A stretch of DNA of 64,000 nucleotides from JANJTY01 sp038257155 (lineage in GTDB: Bacteria; Pseudomonadota; Gammaproteobacteria; Xanthomonadales; Xanthomonadaceae). Positions within the stretch are counted from its first letter, which is position 1. Each line of letters starts with the position of its first letter. Where the stretch lies: contig JBBSJP010000012.1 of NCBI GenBank assembly GCA_038257155.1, forward strand, positions 36,452-100,451, written 5' to 3'. Under the pieces are notes generated by a model that was not told where the DNA came from, made no database searches, and saw only the letters and a program-made list of their open reading frames with translations. Position numbers and translations under genes: made by a program. Of the stretch, positions 8,813-17,902 are shown in pieces.

Positions 8813-10015
8813 TCACTGGGCCCGCGCGGTCAGTTTTGGCTCCCGCCACGGCCAGTCCAGATCAAAGCGTCGGCCATTCAAGAACACGCTCACCAAGGTG
8901 CGCTGCACCAGGTAGTGGTAGCTGGAGAAGCACACCACACCGGCAAAGCTGGTGATGCAGAGGAACTTGAGCACGGCCGGCAGATCGAACTGCACCATCC
9001 ACCAGGCAGCGAAGGCCAGCGCAGGCATATGAGTGAGGAAAACCCAGTAGGCCGACTGTGAGGTGTAAAGCACCCAGGGCGAATCGCGATCCCACCAGCG
9101 CAGCGCGGCTCCGATCACCAGATAGATCAGGGTCCAGGTACACAGGCCGTGTGCCAGCAGCATGGCGAGTCGCACGGGCAAACCGGGAGAAGGGTTCACC
9201 TCCCAGATGTGCGTAAGGTAAAGCGACAGCGGAAACAGCAGCGCACCGAGCGCCATCCACCACCACACACCGCGCTGCGCCGTGCGCAACAGGCCGGGAC
9301 AGCGATGCAGCAAATAGCCGAGCAGGAAAAACTGCCCGTAATAGAGCAGCGAAGGCAGATGCGGAGTGATGAAGAGGAAGCCCTCGTGCACCTGGCCGCC
9401 ATGGAAAGGCCACAGCGTCGCAGCGGCAAGCAGGCCCAGCACCGGCAATGCCCAGGGCGAGGCGAACGCGCGATCCAGTCCAGCCGCATGGCGTGACATC
9501 AGCATGCCCAACGGCAACAGCAGGTAGAACATGCACAGGTAGTAGAGAAACCACAGATGCATCAGTGAAGGCTGCCCGACCGGAACACCGGCAGCTTTCA
9601 GCTCACCCACCAGCACGCGCAGTTTGACCGGGTCCGGCACGATCTCGTGCGTGCCGAAGCGTACGCTCTGCATGTAGCAGAGCATGAACCAGACGGCCAA
9701 GGGCAACACGGTCACCATGCCGACCAGCAGCGGCGCCAGCACACGCGCCGCACGATTGCGCAGAGCCGCCCACAAGCCGCGCTTCTCCACCAGCAGCGCT
9801 GCAAAGAATCCGGCCAGTACGAAGAAGGCCGGAACCCGAAACGCGTGGATGAAATGGAAGACCAGATCGAAGACGTAGGATGCGTTGCGCTCCGGCGGCA
9901 TCGGCATGGCCGCGGGCGGCTCGGCCAGGTAGAACACCGCGCCGTGCAGGACGATGCCCAGCATCATCATCGCGCCGCGCAATGCATCCAGACCAGGGTA
10001 CCGGCGCTCTGACAT
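8813..10015 (-). CDS. Acyltransferase-3 family membrane protein (OpgC/MdoC-like)
   Basis: A 400-residue integral membrane protein with about ten hydrophobic segments. The N terminus YPGLDALRGAMMMLGIVLHG carries the conserved early His of acyltransferase-3 proteins, and FRVPAFFVLAGFFAALL matches the conserved second segment. Members of this family O-acylate sugars or glycans from the cytoplasmic face. The arrangement, with a short N terminus and a long loop MPPERNASYVFD, resembles glucan succinyltransferase OpgC more than OatA-type proteins, but the substrate cannot be settled. It converges on the kinase gene, with only 16 bases between the stops. Confidence 0.85.
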   Translation of the reverse strand: MSERRYPGLDALRGAMMMLGIVLHGAVFYLAEPPAAMPMPPERNASYVFDLVFHFIHAFRVPAFFVLAGFFAALLVEKRGLWAALRNRAARVLAPLLVGMVTVLPLAVWFMLCYMQSVRFGTHEIVPDPVKLRVLVGELKAAGVPVGQPSLMHLWFLYYLCMFYLLLPLGMLMSRHAAGLDRAFASPWALPVLGLLAAATLWPFHGGQVHEGFLFITPHLPSLLYYGQFFLLGYLLHRCPGLLRTAQRGVWWWMALGALLFPLSLYLTHIWEVNPSPGLPVRLAMLLAHGLCTWTLIYLVIGAALRWWDRDSPWVLYTSQSAYWVFLTHMPALAFAAWWMVQFDLPAVLKFLCITSFAGVVCFSSYHYLVQRTLVSVFLNGRRFDLDWPWREPKLTARAQ

Positions 10016-10195
10016 GGGACTGGGGTTCCGGACGACGAGGGCAATGCTGCCCTGCTGCCGGTCATGCTACGCGCTATGCGCCATTCAGTGCAGCTGACTC
10101 ACTGTGCATTGCCCGTGAGTGCAAACGAGGACTCGGCGGGGCACGCGCTGCGCACGGACCCGGACGTATGGCGCGTCCGTGCCACTCTCAGCTGG

Positions 10196-10435
10196 TCAGA
10201 CCTTGTCGACCTCTGTGTCCGTCTCATCCGGCGTGTCCACATGCACGCGCGGCTCCAGGCCATCTTTGTACATCTGATGGGCAACGCTGTTGCTCGGGCC
10301 GGTATCGGCATCGATCAGTGGCGGCTTCTTTCCCGGCTGCGGCACGACAGCGGCATTCTCGACCACGGCCTGGCCGTGATGCTTCTTGTCCTGCGCAACG
10401 GCTTTGTCGTGCGCGATGTTTCGTTCGTCAGTCAT
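10196..10435 (-). CDS. Small hydrophilic protein of unknown function
   Basis: A 79-residue, highly charged protein with no cysteines, no membrane segment and no signal peptide. It starts MTDERNIAHDKAVAQDKKHH and ends TPDETDTEVDKV. The start is supported by GGGAG eight bases upstream of the ATG. The composition suggests a disordered cytosolic protein, possibly stress-related, but no family was recognised. A longer frame upstream is arginine-rich and looks spurious. Confidence 0.6.
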   Translation of the reverse strand: MTDERNIAHDKAVAQDKKHHGQAVVENAAVVPQPGKKPPLIDADTGPSNSVAHQMYKDGLEPRVHVDTPDETDTEVDKV

Positions 10436-10808
10436 TGGTTTCAGCTCCCTGGCAACGCGGGCTTGCGTGCCGATCTGACAGTAGGCGCGTATCCGCCTGT
10501 ACCTGTGCCCAAGTGGGGCCGCGGCAGACCTCATTCGCGCGTGCAGGGACACGCCGGTCGCTGCTCGCTTTTGCCTCCGCCCCCTTCTTCCTGACCTAAA
10601 AGTTGCCGTGGGGGTGCGACTACGCACCGTAGACGAGCACATCGCAGTGCATCGTAGCCCTGCATCAGCGTTTCTCACTGCTCGTCAACTGCAAGCCCAG
10701 CAAGCGACGGGTTCGCAAAGACTCCGATCCCGCCAAGGGTCGGTCGGTCTGTCGAGTTGCGTCCATCGCGCCGGACTCACCCGGCCACTCCAACTGAAGG
10801 AGATCATC
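10436..10808. other. Intergenic region between divergent genes
   Basis: This 373-base stretch separates the small acidic protein from the exported GYWKTH protein. It must hold the promoters of both, but no convincing -35/-10 pair could be singled out by eye. Open frames crossing it are arginine-rich and were not accepted. Confidence 0.4.
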
Positions 10809-12374
10809 ATGCCAGCCATTCGTGTTCGAACCCTCGCCGCCGCAGGGGCAATCGTCCTTTGCATCGGCGCCTACGCAACTCCATCCATTGCCAAAGATCT
10901 CTACGTCTGGTCGATCACCAAATCGGTGCAGCACGCCACCGCCGATCTGCACCCCGGTGACAATCAGGAATTTGCCTACGTCGTTGGCGTGACCAAGACG
11001 CCGGCCGGTTCCAGCGATCCGGGCGCAACTCCTGCCGGGAACGTCACTGTCACTGACACCAACGGTTCCAGCTGGCAATTTTCCGCCAGCGGCGAGATTG
11101 GCTACAGCGACATGCATGGCTGCAGCAATCTCCAGTCGTATCCGATCCTCAACACCGCCACAATCGTCGAAACCGGAGCCAGTGCCACGGCCCAGGCGCA
11201 GATGAACTGCCACGTGCTGCAGATCGTGCGGAGCGCAACAATCGTGCATGCCGGATCGTGGACATGGAGCATCACGAAGACACACGCCGAAGCCTTTCCC
11301 TTGATGATGATGGCAGGCCAGACCTACAACGTGCCCTACACCATCACCGCTGTAGCCATGGCTGACGATGGAGCGATGCTCGCCCAGGGCGAGGTCGAGG
11401 TCATCAATACCAACCCGGTCAACTCGGCGACGCTGGAATCGGTTGCCGTTATCGTTTCCAAACTTGGCCCGGCCGACGTGGTTTGTCCGACCTTGGTGAT
11501 TGCGCCCAGTTCGAGCCTGGTCTGTACCTTCTCCATGGCGTTGCCGGACACCACGGACAGAACAGCAACGGTCACGGTTACCCAGATCAACTTTGATCAT
11601 GCGCTCGATGGCGTCGCCACGCCGAACGGCGACACTCGCCAGTTTGTAAGCAAGTTGCTGATCAGCCCGTCCGGTGCAACGGTCGGCGAGGTCGATCGCT
11701 GCGTCAGTCTGAGCGACACCTACCTCGGCACCGCCCATGATCTTGGCACTGCGTGTGCGGAGGATTCACCCGTGGTGAGGCATTTCACTGGACCCATCGT
11801 GATCGCCGAGGACACCGCCTGCGAACTGAACATCGAAAATCTGGCCAGCCTGGTCACCCAGGACAGCGGCACCGAGATGTCCGACTCGACCAGTATCCCG
11901 GTGCAACGCACCGACTGCGACAAGGACATCGGCTGCGTGCGGACACCTGGCTATTGGAAGACCCATTCCGGCTACGGTCCGGCTCCGGTTGATGCGGTGT
12001 GGGCGCAGATCGGCGAAGACACGCCGTTTTTTCTCGCCGCCGATGCGCAGGGTACGCCCCTGAGCTGGTACGAGGTGCTGTGGACGCCACCGCAGGGAGG
12101 CAACGCCTATTTCATTCTTTCGCGCGCCTACGTTGCCGCCATCCTCAACGGGCTGAGCGGCGCTTCAGCGTCAGAGCAAGTGCTCGATGCACTGACCGAA
12201 GCCGAGGCGCTGTTCTCGACCTGGACGGCTCAGCAGGTAGGCGCGCTGCGCGGCCGACAGGCACCACGCCCGCGCATGATCGAGCTGGCCGGCATTCTCG
12301 ACATGTACAACAACGGCGTTGGTGATCTTGGTCCCGCCAGTTGTTCCGAGGACAGCACCTCCACTGTCAGGTAA
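10809..12374 (+). CDS. Exported protein with GYWKTH motif
   Basis: A 521-residue exported protein. The ATG at 10809 has an AAGGAG ribosome-binding site and opens a signal peptide (MPAIRVRTLAAAGAIVLCIG, cleaved near SIA). Two related beta domains follow; they begin YVWSITKSVQH (near 32) and WTWSITKTHAEAF (near 153) and look like Ig or DUF11-type folds. A third region carries paired cysteines. The last part begins CVRTPGYWKTHSGYG (near 378) and is helical to the end. The TPGYWKTH motif recurs in secreted proteins of many bacteria, but I know of no established activity for it. It faces the collagen-repeat gene across a strong terminator hairpin. Confidence 0.75.
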   Translation: MPAIRVRTLAAAGAIVLCIGAYATPSIAKDLYVWSITKSVQHATADLHPGDNQEFAYVVGVTKTPAGSSDPGATPAGNVTVTDTNGSSWQFSASGEIGYSDMHGCSNLQSYPILNTATIVETGASATAQAQMNCHVLQIVRSATIVHAGSWTWSITKTHAEAFPLMMMAGQTYNVPYTITAVAMADDGAMLAQGEVEVINTNPVNSATLESVAVIVSKLGPADVVCPTLVIAPSSSLVCTFSMALPDTTDRTATVTVTQINFDHALDGVATPNGDTRQFVSKLLISPSGATVGEVDRCVSLSDTYLGTAHDLGTACAEDSPVVRHFTGPIVIAEDTACELNIENLASLVTQDSGTEMSDSTSIPVQRTDCDKDIGCVRTPGYWKTHSGYGPAPVDAVWAQIGEDTPFFLAADAQGTPLSWYEVLWTPPQGGNAYFILSRAYVAAILNGLSGASASEQVLDALTEAEALFSTWTAQQVGALRGRQAPRPRMIELAGILDMYNNGVGDLGPASCSEDSTSTVR

Positions 12375-12380
12375 CTGTAT

Positions 12381-12410
12381 CGGAGCGGAGGGCAGCGGCC
12401 CTCCGCTCCG
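12381..12410. terminator. Hairpin terminator between convergent genes
   Basis: A 12-base arm (CGGAGCGGAGGG) is followed by a six-base loop (CAGCGG) and a perfect complementary arm. It lies seven bases after the stop of the GYWKTH gene and 59 bases from the stop of the convergent collagen-repeat gene, so it could serve both. The flanking T run is short (CTTTC), so termination strength is uncertain. Confidence 0.75.
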
Positions 12411-12468
12411 CTTTCGCAGCCAACGGTTGCCGCTGGATCTCATCAGCTTGTCTTTGGCTGAGCCGGTT

Positions 12469-14682
12469 TCAATCGCTGCTGATGTTCCTTTGCGACTGCT
12501 CGAAATCGACTCCACGGTGCGCCGGAACGCCATAGGCTTCCGGATGCAGGTACTTGCCGCGCTCTGCCGCGGACTTGTCGACTTCCGGAACTACCCGGTT
12601 CGCTTCGGCCCACGGATCCTGACGCACGCCGGTGACCTGCCAGCTGACCTCGACGTTCGGCTGGCTGGTCTGGATCACGAAGACATTGCCCTGCATCTTT
12701 TCGCGCACGATGGCCTGCGCGAACACCCCGATCACGGTCAGCTGATAGCGGAAGTCGCGGTTCAGGGCTTCGAAGTACTCGGGCATCACCACCTTCGCCA
12801 GACCAGCGGTATCGGTGGTGATGTTGCCGTTGTAGATGTTCATCATCTCCGGGCTTTCGACAAAGCTGTGATAGAGCAGCTTGTTCTCCGGGTCCAGTGG
12901 ATGGTCGATCCGGAACGTTCCACCGGCCTTGGAAAGCGTCCCGGTCACGTTCACGTTCCCTTGGAAGTAGCCGCCCCAGTTGGTGGTTCCTCCGCTCGCG
13001 ATACCATAAATGCCGTAAGCCGTGGTTCCACCATAGCCATAGCCGTACACACCATAGTTGGTGGACGTCCCGTACCAGCCGGTGGCGTAGACGCCATAGC
13101 GAGGACTGGCGGACGTGGCGTTGTTGAGCGAGGCCGAGGCGGTGATGCCGCGGCCGCCGCTGGTGGTCTCGTTGATGAAGCTGGCGGCGGAAGCGCTGGT
13201 CGATTTGACCACCGCCAAGGCGTTGGTGTTGGCGCTGCCGGAAACCCGCATCAGCTCGTCGGCCACGTTGACATTGCTGGTGTTGGCGACGTTGTTGATC
13301 GCAAAGATCAGGTCGCCGCGCCCGTAGGTGGCATCTCGCTGATGAAAGATCGCCGACTTGTATGCGCCGGCCGGTGTATAGCTGCCGACCTTGAATCGCA
13401 GGCCTGCCATTTCCGACGTGGTGGCCGAAAGGTAGCTGCCGGCGCCATTGTGGACGTTGATCAGCGCGCCATTCTCTCCGTCGACTGCCGCATCGTTCTC
13501 ATAGACATGCAGGATGTCATTCAGCGATGTGTAGGAAATGGTGCCAACCCCGACACGACCGCCGGTTGCCGTCAGTACCCGTTGCAGCGAGCCGCTGTTG
13601 GCGATTGCGATGTCCAGGAAACCCGTATTGTGGGCGGTGTTGCTGCCGACCGTCTGACGCATCAGATGATGGGTGTCGGTGCCATCATTCTTGAAATAGT
13701 CCACATAGGCCGCTGGCGACGCTGCTGCAGCGCCGAAGCCGGCGAGCTCCAGGCGTGAGATTCCCGTCATGTCGGTAATCGATGCGACGGTCGACGTGCC
13801 GCCACCGTGATTGACCGAGCCGCCGATGGCCAGATCATTGGCGACGTAAACCGTATTCGCATCGTTCAGGAGAACAGCGCTGGCTGCCCAGCCGACGCCA
13901 TCATGGCGCAGCGTCTGGTTGAGGACGCCCGCCGGAAGAGTTGGCAGCAGCACCGAGTTGCCGTCCGAAATGCTCAGGGTTCCCGCGTCGTAGGCAAGCG
14001 TTTGCACGGGCGCGGGATCGCCTTGCGGTCCGGCCGGTCCTTCTGGGCCGGGTATGCCCTGCGGCCCTGCGACTCCCTCGGGCCCCTCGACACCCTGCGG
14101 TCCGGCTGCGCCGGGCTCGCCGGGAATTCCCTGCGGACCAGTCGGGCCTTCCGCGCCGACCGGACCTTGCGGACCTGCGTCTCCCTGCGGCCCGGTTGCT
14201 CCGACCGGACCTTGTTCGCCCTGCGGGCCGATGTCTCCTTGTGGCCCGGGGTCACCCTGCGGTCCACTGGTGCCTTGTGCTCCAACAGGGCCGATGGGTC
14301 CAGGCGGACCTTCGTTGCCGGCCATCGCCCACTGCGCGACGGGCGCAGTGGCGATGGCCTGACGTGGCATCGTGACACCATTGATGGTCACCCCGAGATA
14401 GCGCTGCAGGCCGGCGAACTCGCCGGGAAATGCCAGACTGATGCTGAATATTCCCGCGACTACCGGATAGGCGGGCTCGATGATGCAATCGCCCAGCGGG
14501 CTTCCGGCAACGTCGCTGTCCCATAGACAGAATTCGAAATCCGCCTGGCCGGTGAAGAGCTCACCGTTCTGCTCAAGCCGGCCCTGGTAGACGAAGTCGG
14601 GCAACTGGCTTGTGACGCCGGCATGTACAGGCGAAAGACCGCACGCTGCAAGCAGGGCAATTAGCAGGCAATACTTCTTCAT
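12469..14682 (-). CDS. Exported collagen-like repeat protein
   Basis: A 737-residue exported protein; the ATG at 14682 has AGGGGAG upstream. The N terminus is a signal peptide, and LAACG could be a lipobox, so it may be a lipoprotein. Residues about 25-120 form a beta domain (FVYQGRLEQNGELFTGQADF) also found in the protein at 20528-22231. Residues about 124-226 are Gly-X-Y collagen-like repeats rich in GPQG. The next 370 residues are Ala/Gly/Ser/Thr-rich, ending in repeats such as GYGYGGTTAYGIYGIASGG. The last 140 residues form a compact module (FRIDHPLDPENKLLYHSFVE through ERGKYLHPEAYG) that I recall from many surface proteins of other phyla. A surface fibre or adhesin role is likely but inferred. 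Confidence 0.8.
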   Translation of the reverse strand: MKKYCLLIALLAACGLSPVHAGVTSQLPDFVYQGRLEQNGELFTGQADFEFCLWDSDVAGSPLGDCIIEPAYPVVAGIFSISLAFPGEFAGLQRYLGVTINGVTMPRQAIATAPVAQWAMAGNEGPPGPIGPVGAQGTSGPQGDPGPQGDIGPQGEQGPVGATGPQGDAGPQGPVGAEGPTGPQGIPGEPGAAGPQGVEGPEGVAGPQGIPGPEGPAGPQGDPAPVQTLAYDAGTLSISDGNSVLLPTLPAGVLNQTLRHDGVGWAASAVLLNDANTVYVANDLAIGGSVNHGGGTSTVASITDMTGISRLELAGFGAAAASPAAYVDYFKNDGTDTHHLMRQTVGSNTAHNTGFLDIAIANSGSLQRVLTATGGRVGVGTISYTSLNDILHVYENDAAVDGENGALINVHNGAGSYLSATTSEMAGLRFKVGSYTPAGAYKSAIFHQRDATYGRGDLIFAINNVANTSNVNVADELMRVSGSANTNALAVVKSTSASAASFINETTSGGRGITASASLNNATSASPRYGVYATGWYGTSTNYGVYGYGYGGTTAYGIYGIASGGTTNWGGYFQGNVNVTGTLSKAGGTFRIDHPLDPENKLLYHSFVESPEMMNIYNGNITTDTAGLAKVVMPEYFEALNRDFRYQLTVIGVFAQAIVREKMQGNVFVIQTSQPNVEVSWQVTGVRQDPWAEANRVVPEVDKSAAERGKYLHPEAYGVPAHRGVDFEQSQRNISSD

Positions 14683-14792
14683 TGTTTTCGCTCCCCTGGC
14701 GCGCGCTCAGGCGCAGCATACGCCCGCTTTGCCAGTGCGACCGGAATGCATTGAACTGCGCGTCAAGGCCCTGAGCTCACCGGGCGTTTGTT

Positions 14793-14867
14793 GGTGACCT
14801 GTGGCACCTGCCGGCAGTCCTGCTGAACGGCCATGCTGCGCTCCCGCCTCGGACGACTGATTACGCG
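14793..14867 (+). repeat. Leader repeat, copy 1 of 3
   Basis: This leader shares a pattern with the segments before the next two lipoprotein genes: GGTGAC, then TGGCACCTG, then GCCATGCT, then GACGAC at matching distances. The copies start at 14793, 16311 and 17822, giving periods of 1518 and 1511 bases, so the leaders were duplicated with the genes. They may hold a shared promoter or RNA leader. Confidence 0.7.
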
Positions 14868-16229
14868 ATGAACGTGCAAGCAAGCCTGAGACCATCCGCC
14901 CGAACGCCGTTCGGCCGTGTGATGGCACTTTCACTGGGTGGCGTCGCTGCGCTGCTGGCAGGATGCAGCAACGACCACGGCAGCAAGGCGCTGATGGCAG
15001 AATCCGAGGCGTTCTGCGCCGCCAATCCGGTGCCAGCCTTTCCCGCCAGCGTGTCGGCGAACAGCGTGTATATCGGCCAGGGTGCCCTGCTGCAATCCTG
15101 GCTGCACTGGATCCCGCGTCAGCTTTTGCAGGGCGGCTTCGCCGAAGTAGAAAGCGCGGCATCGATTGCTCCCTACATCAAGGGCAGTGGCGACTACTTG
15201 CGATTTCGCATTGCCCCGGACTCGGATCCTGCTTGCGCCGGACAGCGTGCGTTGGCCGCCGAACTGGACCCACGGGCATGGCAGGCAATGCGGGTCGACA
15301 TGATCGAACTGGGCTTGCGTCCCGATCAGTGTCTGGCAATCGAGCGTACCGGCCAGCGCCGCAGTGAGTATCTGCTCGACGTTTGGAACATCAGTGCCGG
15401 CCTGCCCGAACCTGGGTTTGGTGTTCCGCTGCGACGCGAGCGGATCCGCTATGTCGCAACCGAAGCCGCCACGGGTCGTGTGATCCACGAACACTTCTCC
15501 GAGAAGGGCTTTGTGTCGGCCGGCTTCTCGGTGCCGTTTGGCTGCCCCAGATTTCCCGAATGGAAGACGTTTTCCGAGCAACTCGTGCTTGGTAGTGGCG
15601 ATGCCGTGGCCGCCTCGATGACGGTCATCGAGGCGCCACCGGAGATAGTCCCGCTCAGCACCGATCCCGAGCTCGAGTCGGTCACCGACCTCGGCCAGGC
15701 GACGCCTGGCCTCGAAATGTACCTGGCTCGACAGAATGGCTTGGCCAGCGCCGTGATCCAGGGCATCGACCTGCTTGAGGGCGGCGAGATCAATCCTTCC
15801 GGAATATCTCCGGACGCACCGCGCTATCTTCAACTCGCCGTCGACGGCGCATACCGGCGCGTGCGGCTGGCGTGGCTGGAAGGTATTCCGCACGGCATGC
15901 GAATCCACCCTCCGCGGCTGTTCGACCTGGGCAAGCGCATCGGCGTACTGTCCGTAGGATGCCGCTCAGGCCCGGGAACACGCGGGCTCTTCGATCTGTC
16001 CTGGGCCGAACTGGCGCGCGACACAGGCCTTCCGCTGCTCCGCGCCGAGGGCGTCGTGCGCATCAATCCGAACTTCGAAACCCTTGTCTGGTTCGAGAAT
16101 GTGCAGCGGACCGCTGACAGCCTGCAGTTCACCGTGACCGAGATCGGGAAGGGCCGGGATTACGGGTCGGATGAGCCGCGCGTTCTGCTGCGAGAGTCCA
16201 GCTATCGCTGGGCATTGGTCGAACCGTAG
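14868..16229 (+). CDS. Paralogous lipoprotein, copy 1 of 3
   Basis: A 453-residue predicted lipoprotein with lipobox LLAGC at Cys33, followed by Ser-Asn. The mature part begins with a conserved block (SEAFCAANPVPAFPASVSA) shared with the two downstream paralogues; other shared blocks include GDYLRFRIAP, RPDQCLAIERT, YVATEAATGRV and DLSWAELARDTG. Six or so conserved cysteines suggest disulphides. No known fold was recognised. Alignment with the paralogues makes GTG 14874 an alternative start. The serine after the lipid cysteine predicts outer-membrane sorting under the usual Lol rule. This is the first gene of a tandem triplication. Confidence 0.8.
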   Translation: MNVQASLRPSARTPFGRVMALSLGGVAALLAGCSNDHGSKALMAESEAFCAANPVPAFPASVSANSVYIGQGALLQSWLHWIPRQLLQGGFAEVESAASIAPYIKGSGDYLRFRIAPDSDPACAGQRALAAELDPRAWQAMRVDMIELGLRPDQCLAIERTGQRRSEYLLDVWNISAGLPEPGFGVPLRRERIRYVATEAATGRVIHEHFSEKGFVSAGFSVPFGCPRFPEWKTFSEQLVLGSGDAVAASMTVIEAPPEIVPLSTDPELESVTDLGQATPGLEMYLARQNGLASAVIQGIDLLEGGEINPSGISPDAPRYLQLAVDGAYRRVRLAWLEGIPHGMRIHPPRLFDLGKRIGVLSVGCRSGPGTRGLFDLSWAELARDTGLPLLRAEGVVRINPNFETLVWFENVQRTADSLQFTVTEIGKGRDYGSDEPRVLLRESSYRWALVEP

Positions 16230-16310
16230 GGCCTTGCACGCGTCGTGCGACAGCATTCTGGACAACGACCGATGCCCGGGAGCTGCGGCCTTGCCTTTGC
16301 CCCTTGCTCT

Positions 16311-16390
16311 GGTGACCACTGGCACCTGACCGAAGAACATCGAACCGCCATGCTTCAGCCCAATTGAAGACGACCAAACCAGGGGTCACA
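16311..16390 (+). repeat. Leader repeat, copy 2 of 3
   Basis: This has the same ordered blocks as copy 1 (GGTGACCACTGGCACCTG, GCCATGCT, GACGACC), ending in AGGGGTCACA directly before GTG 16391. The AGGGG here is a good ribosome-binding site and supports the GTG start. Confidence 0.7.
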
Positions 16391-17746
16391 GTGCACGGAT
16401 TTTCGCCGAGACAGGATCGACCGATGGCGTCGTTCAACTACGCCTTGTTGCTGGCGCTTGGCAGCGCCGCGCTATTGGCAGCTTGCAGCAGCGAGGACCG
16501 TACCAACGCGCTGGTCGCGGAAACCGAGGCGTTTTGTGCCGCCAATCCGGTGCCGGCCTTTCCCGCCAGCGTATCGGCGCGCAGCGTGTACGTCGGCCCC
16601 GGCGCCATGCTGCAATCCTGGGCGTACTGGATACCGCGTCAGTTGTTGAAGGGAGGTTTTGCCGAAGTTGAAAGCGCGGCTTCGATTGCGCCCTTTGTGA
16701 AGGGCACAGGCGACTATCTGCGGTTTCGCATCGCCCCGGCCTCGGATCCGGGCTGCGCCGGACAGCAGGCGCTGGCTGCCTCGCACGACCCCAGCACGTG
16801 GCAGATGATGCGAAGCAAGATGATCGAGCAGGGCTTGCGCCCCGACCAGTGCCTGGCGATCGAACGCACCAGCCAGCGCCGCAGTGAGTATCTGCTCGAA
16901 GTATGGAACGTCAGTGCTGCCTTGTCCGAACCCGGGTTTGGTGTTCCCGTGCAACGCGAGCGGCGCCGCTACGTTGCAACCGAGGCCGCCACCGGCCGCG
17001 TGCTGCACGAGCACTTTACCGAGAACGGCTTCGTGACAGCGGGGATGTCGCTGCCATTCGGCTGCAGCCGGCATGACGCATGGAACACCTTTACCGAGCA
17101 ACTGGTGCGTGGTGCCGGCGCCGCCGTTGCCGTCTCGACGACCGTCATCGAGGCACCTCCGGAGGTTGCTGTGCTTCGCTCGGATCCGCAGATTGAGTCG
17201 GTCACCGATTTCGCTCGGACGCCGATCGAGAACACGATGCTTTCGGTTCGTGAGGGCGGCTTGGTCAGTCCTGTCATTAAGGGAATCACCCTGCTGGAGG
17301 GCGGCGAGGTAAATCCCTCCAGCGTCAACCCGGAAGCGCCGCGCTATCTTCAACTGGCCGTCGACGGCAATTACCGGCGCGTGCGGCTGGCGTGGCTCGA
17401 AGGCAACCCACACGGCATGCGCGACCGCCCTCCGCGCCTGTTCGACCTGGGCGGCCGCATCGGAATCTTCTCCACGGCGAGCCGCCTGCCGCCGGGAACG
17501 CGCGGAGCCATCGACCTGTCCTGGGCCGAACTGGCACGCGATACCGGCCTTCCACAGCTGCGCGCCGAGGGCGTCGTGCACGTCGATCCGGACTTCGCCT
17601 CCCTCGTCTGGGTCGAGAATGTGCAGCGTTCCGGTGACAACCTGCTGTTTTCCGTTACCGAAGTCGGAACGGGAAGTGATTATGGGATGGACGTCAATCG
17701 CGTTCTGCTGCGCGAGTCCAGGTATCGCTGGGCTTTGGTCAAATAG
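16391..17746 (+). CDS. Paralogous lipoprotein, copy 2 of 3
   Basis: A 451-residue lipoprotein starting at GTG 16391, with AGGGG six bases upstream and the same start position as its neighbours. The lipobox is LLAAC at Cys32, followed by Ser-Ser. It is closest to copy 1: long blocks such as EAFCAANPVPAFPASVSA, FAEVESAASIAPF and PRYLQLAVDG are nearly identical, while the segment around residues 255-290 diverges. It ends in the shared VLLRESRYRWALV. All shared cysteines are retained, so the copy looks functional. The role is unknown. Confidence 0.8.
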   Translation: MHGFSPRQDRPMASFNYALLLALGSAALLAACSSEDRTNALVAETEAFCAANPVPAFPASVSARSVYVGPGAMLQSWAYWIPRQLLKGGFAEVESAASIAPFVKGTGDYLRFRIAPASDPGCAGQQALAASHDPSTWQMMRSKMIEQGLRPDQCLAIERTSQRRSEYLLEVWNVSAALSEPGFGVPVQRERRRYVATEAATGRVLHEHFTENGFVTAGMSLPFGCSRHDAWNTFTEQLVRGAGAAVAVSTTVIEAPPEVAVLRSDPQIESVTDFARTPIENTMLSVREGGLVSPVIKGITLLEGGEVNPSSVNPEAPRYLQLAVDGNYRRVRLAWLEGNPHGMRDRPPRLFDLGGRIGIFSTASRLPPGTRGAIDLSWAELARDTGLPQLRAEGVVHVDPDFASLVWVENVQRSGDNLLFSVTEVGTGSDYGMDVNRVLLRESRYRWALVK

Positions 17747-17821
17747 CAGGGCCACAGCTCACCCACAACCGTGCCACGCCTTGTGTCGTGAGCCGTGGCA
17801 TCGCGTTCAAGCAATTGCACG

Positions 17822-17902
17822 GGTGAACCAATGGCAGCTGACAGAAGTCACCCGAGCCGTCATGCTTCCGGCCACTTGGGGACGACCGGATCAGGGATGA
17901 CA
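17822..17902 (+). repeat. Leader repeat, copy 3 of 3
   Basis: A more diverged copy of the leader: GGTGAACCAATGGCAGCTG, GTCATGCT and GACGACCGG in the same order, ending in AGGGATGACA before GTG 17903. The conserved order with diverged sequence between blocks suggests that the blocks are kept by selection or are of recent common origin. Confidence 0.65.

Noticed and set aside
8806..8830. Terminator between the kinase and acyltransferase genes
   Set aside because: The self-complementary CCGCGCGG strings overlap the end of the acyltransferase coding region and have no T run.
12319..13758. Long frame antisense to the collagen-like gene
   Set aside because: The minus-strand gene has a signal peptide, Gly-X-Y repeats and a ribosome-binding site; the plus frame has none of these.
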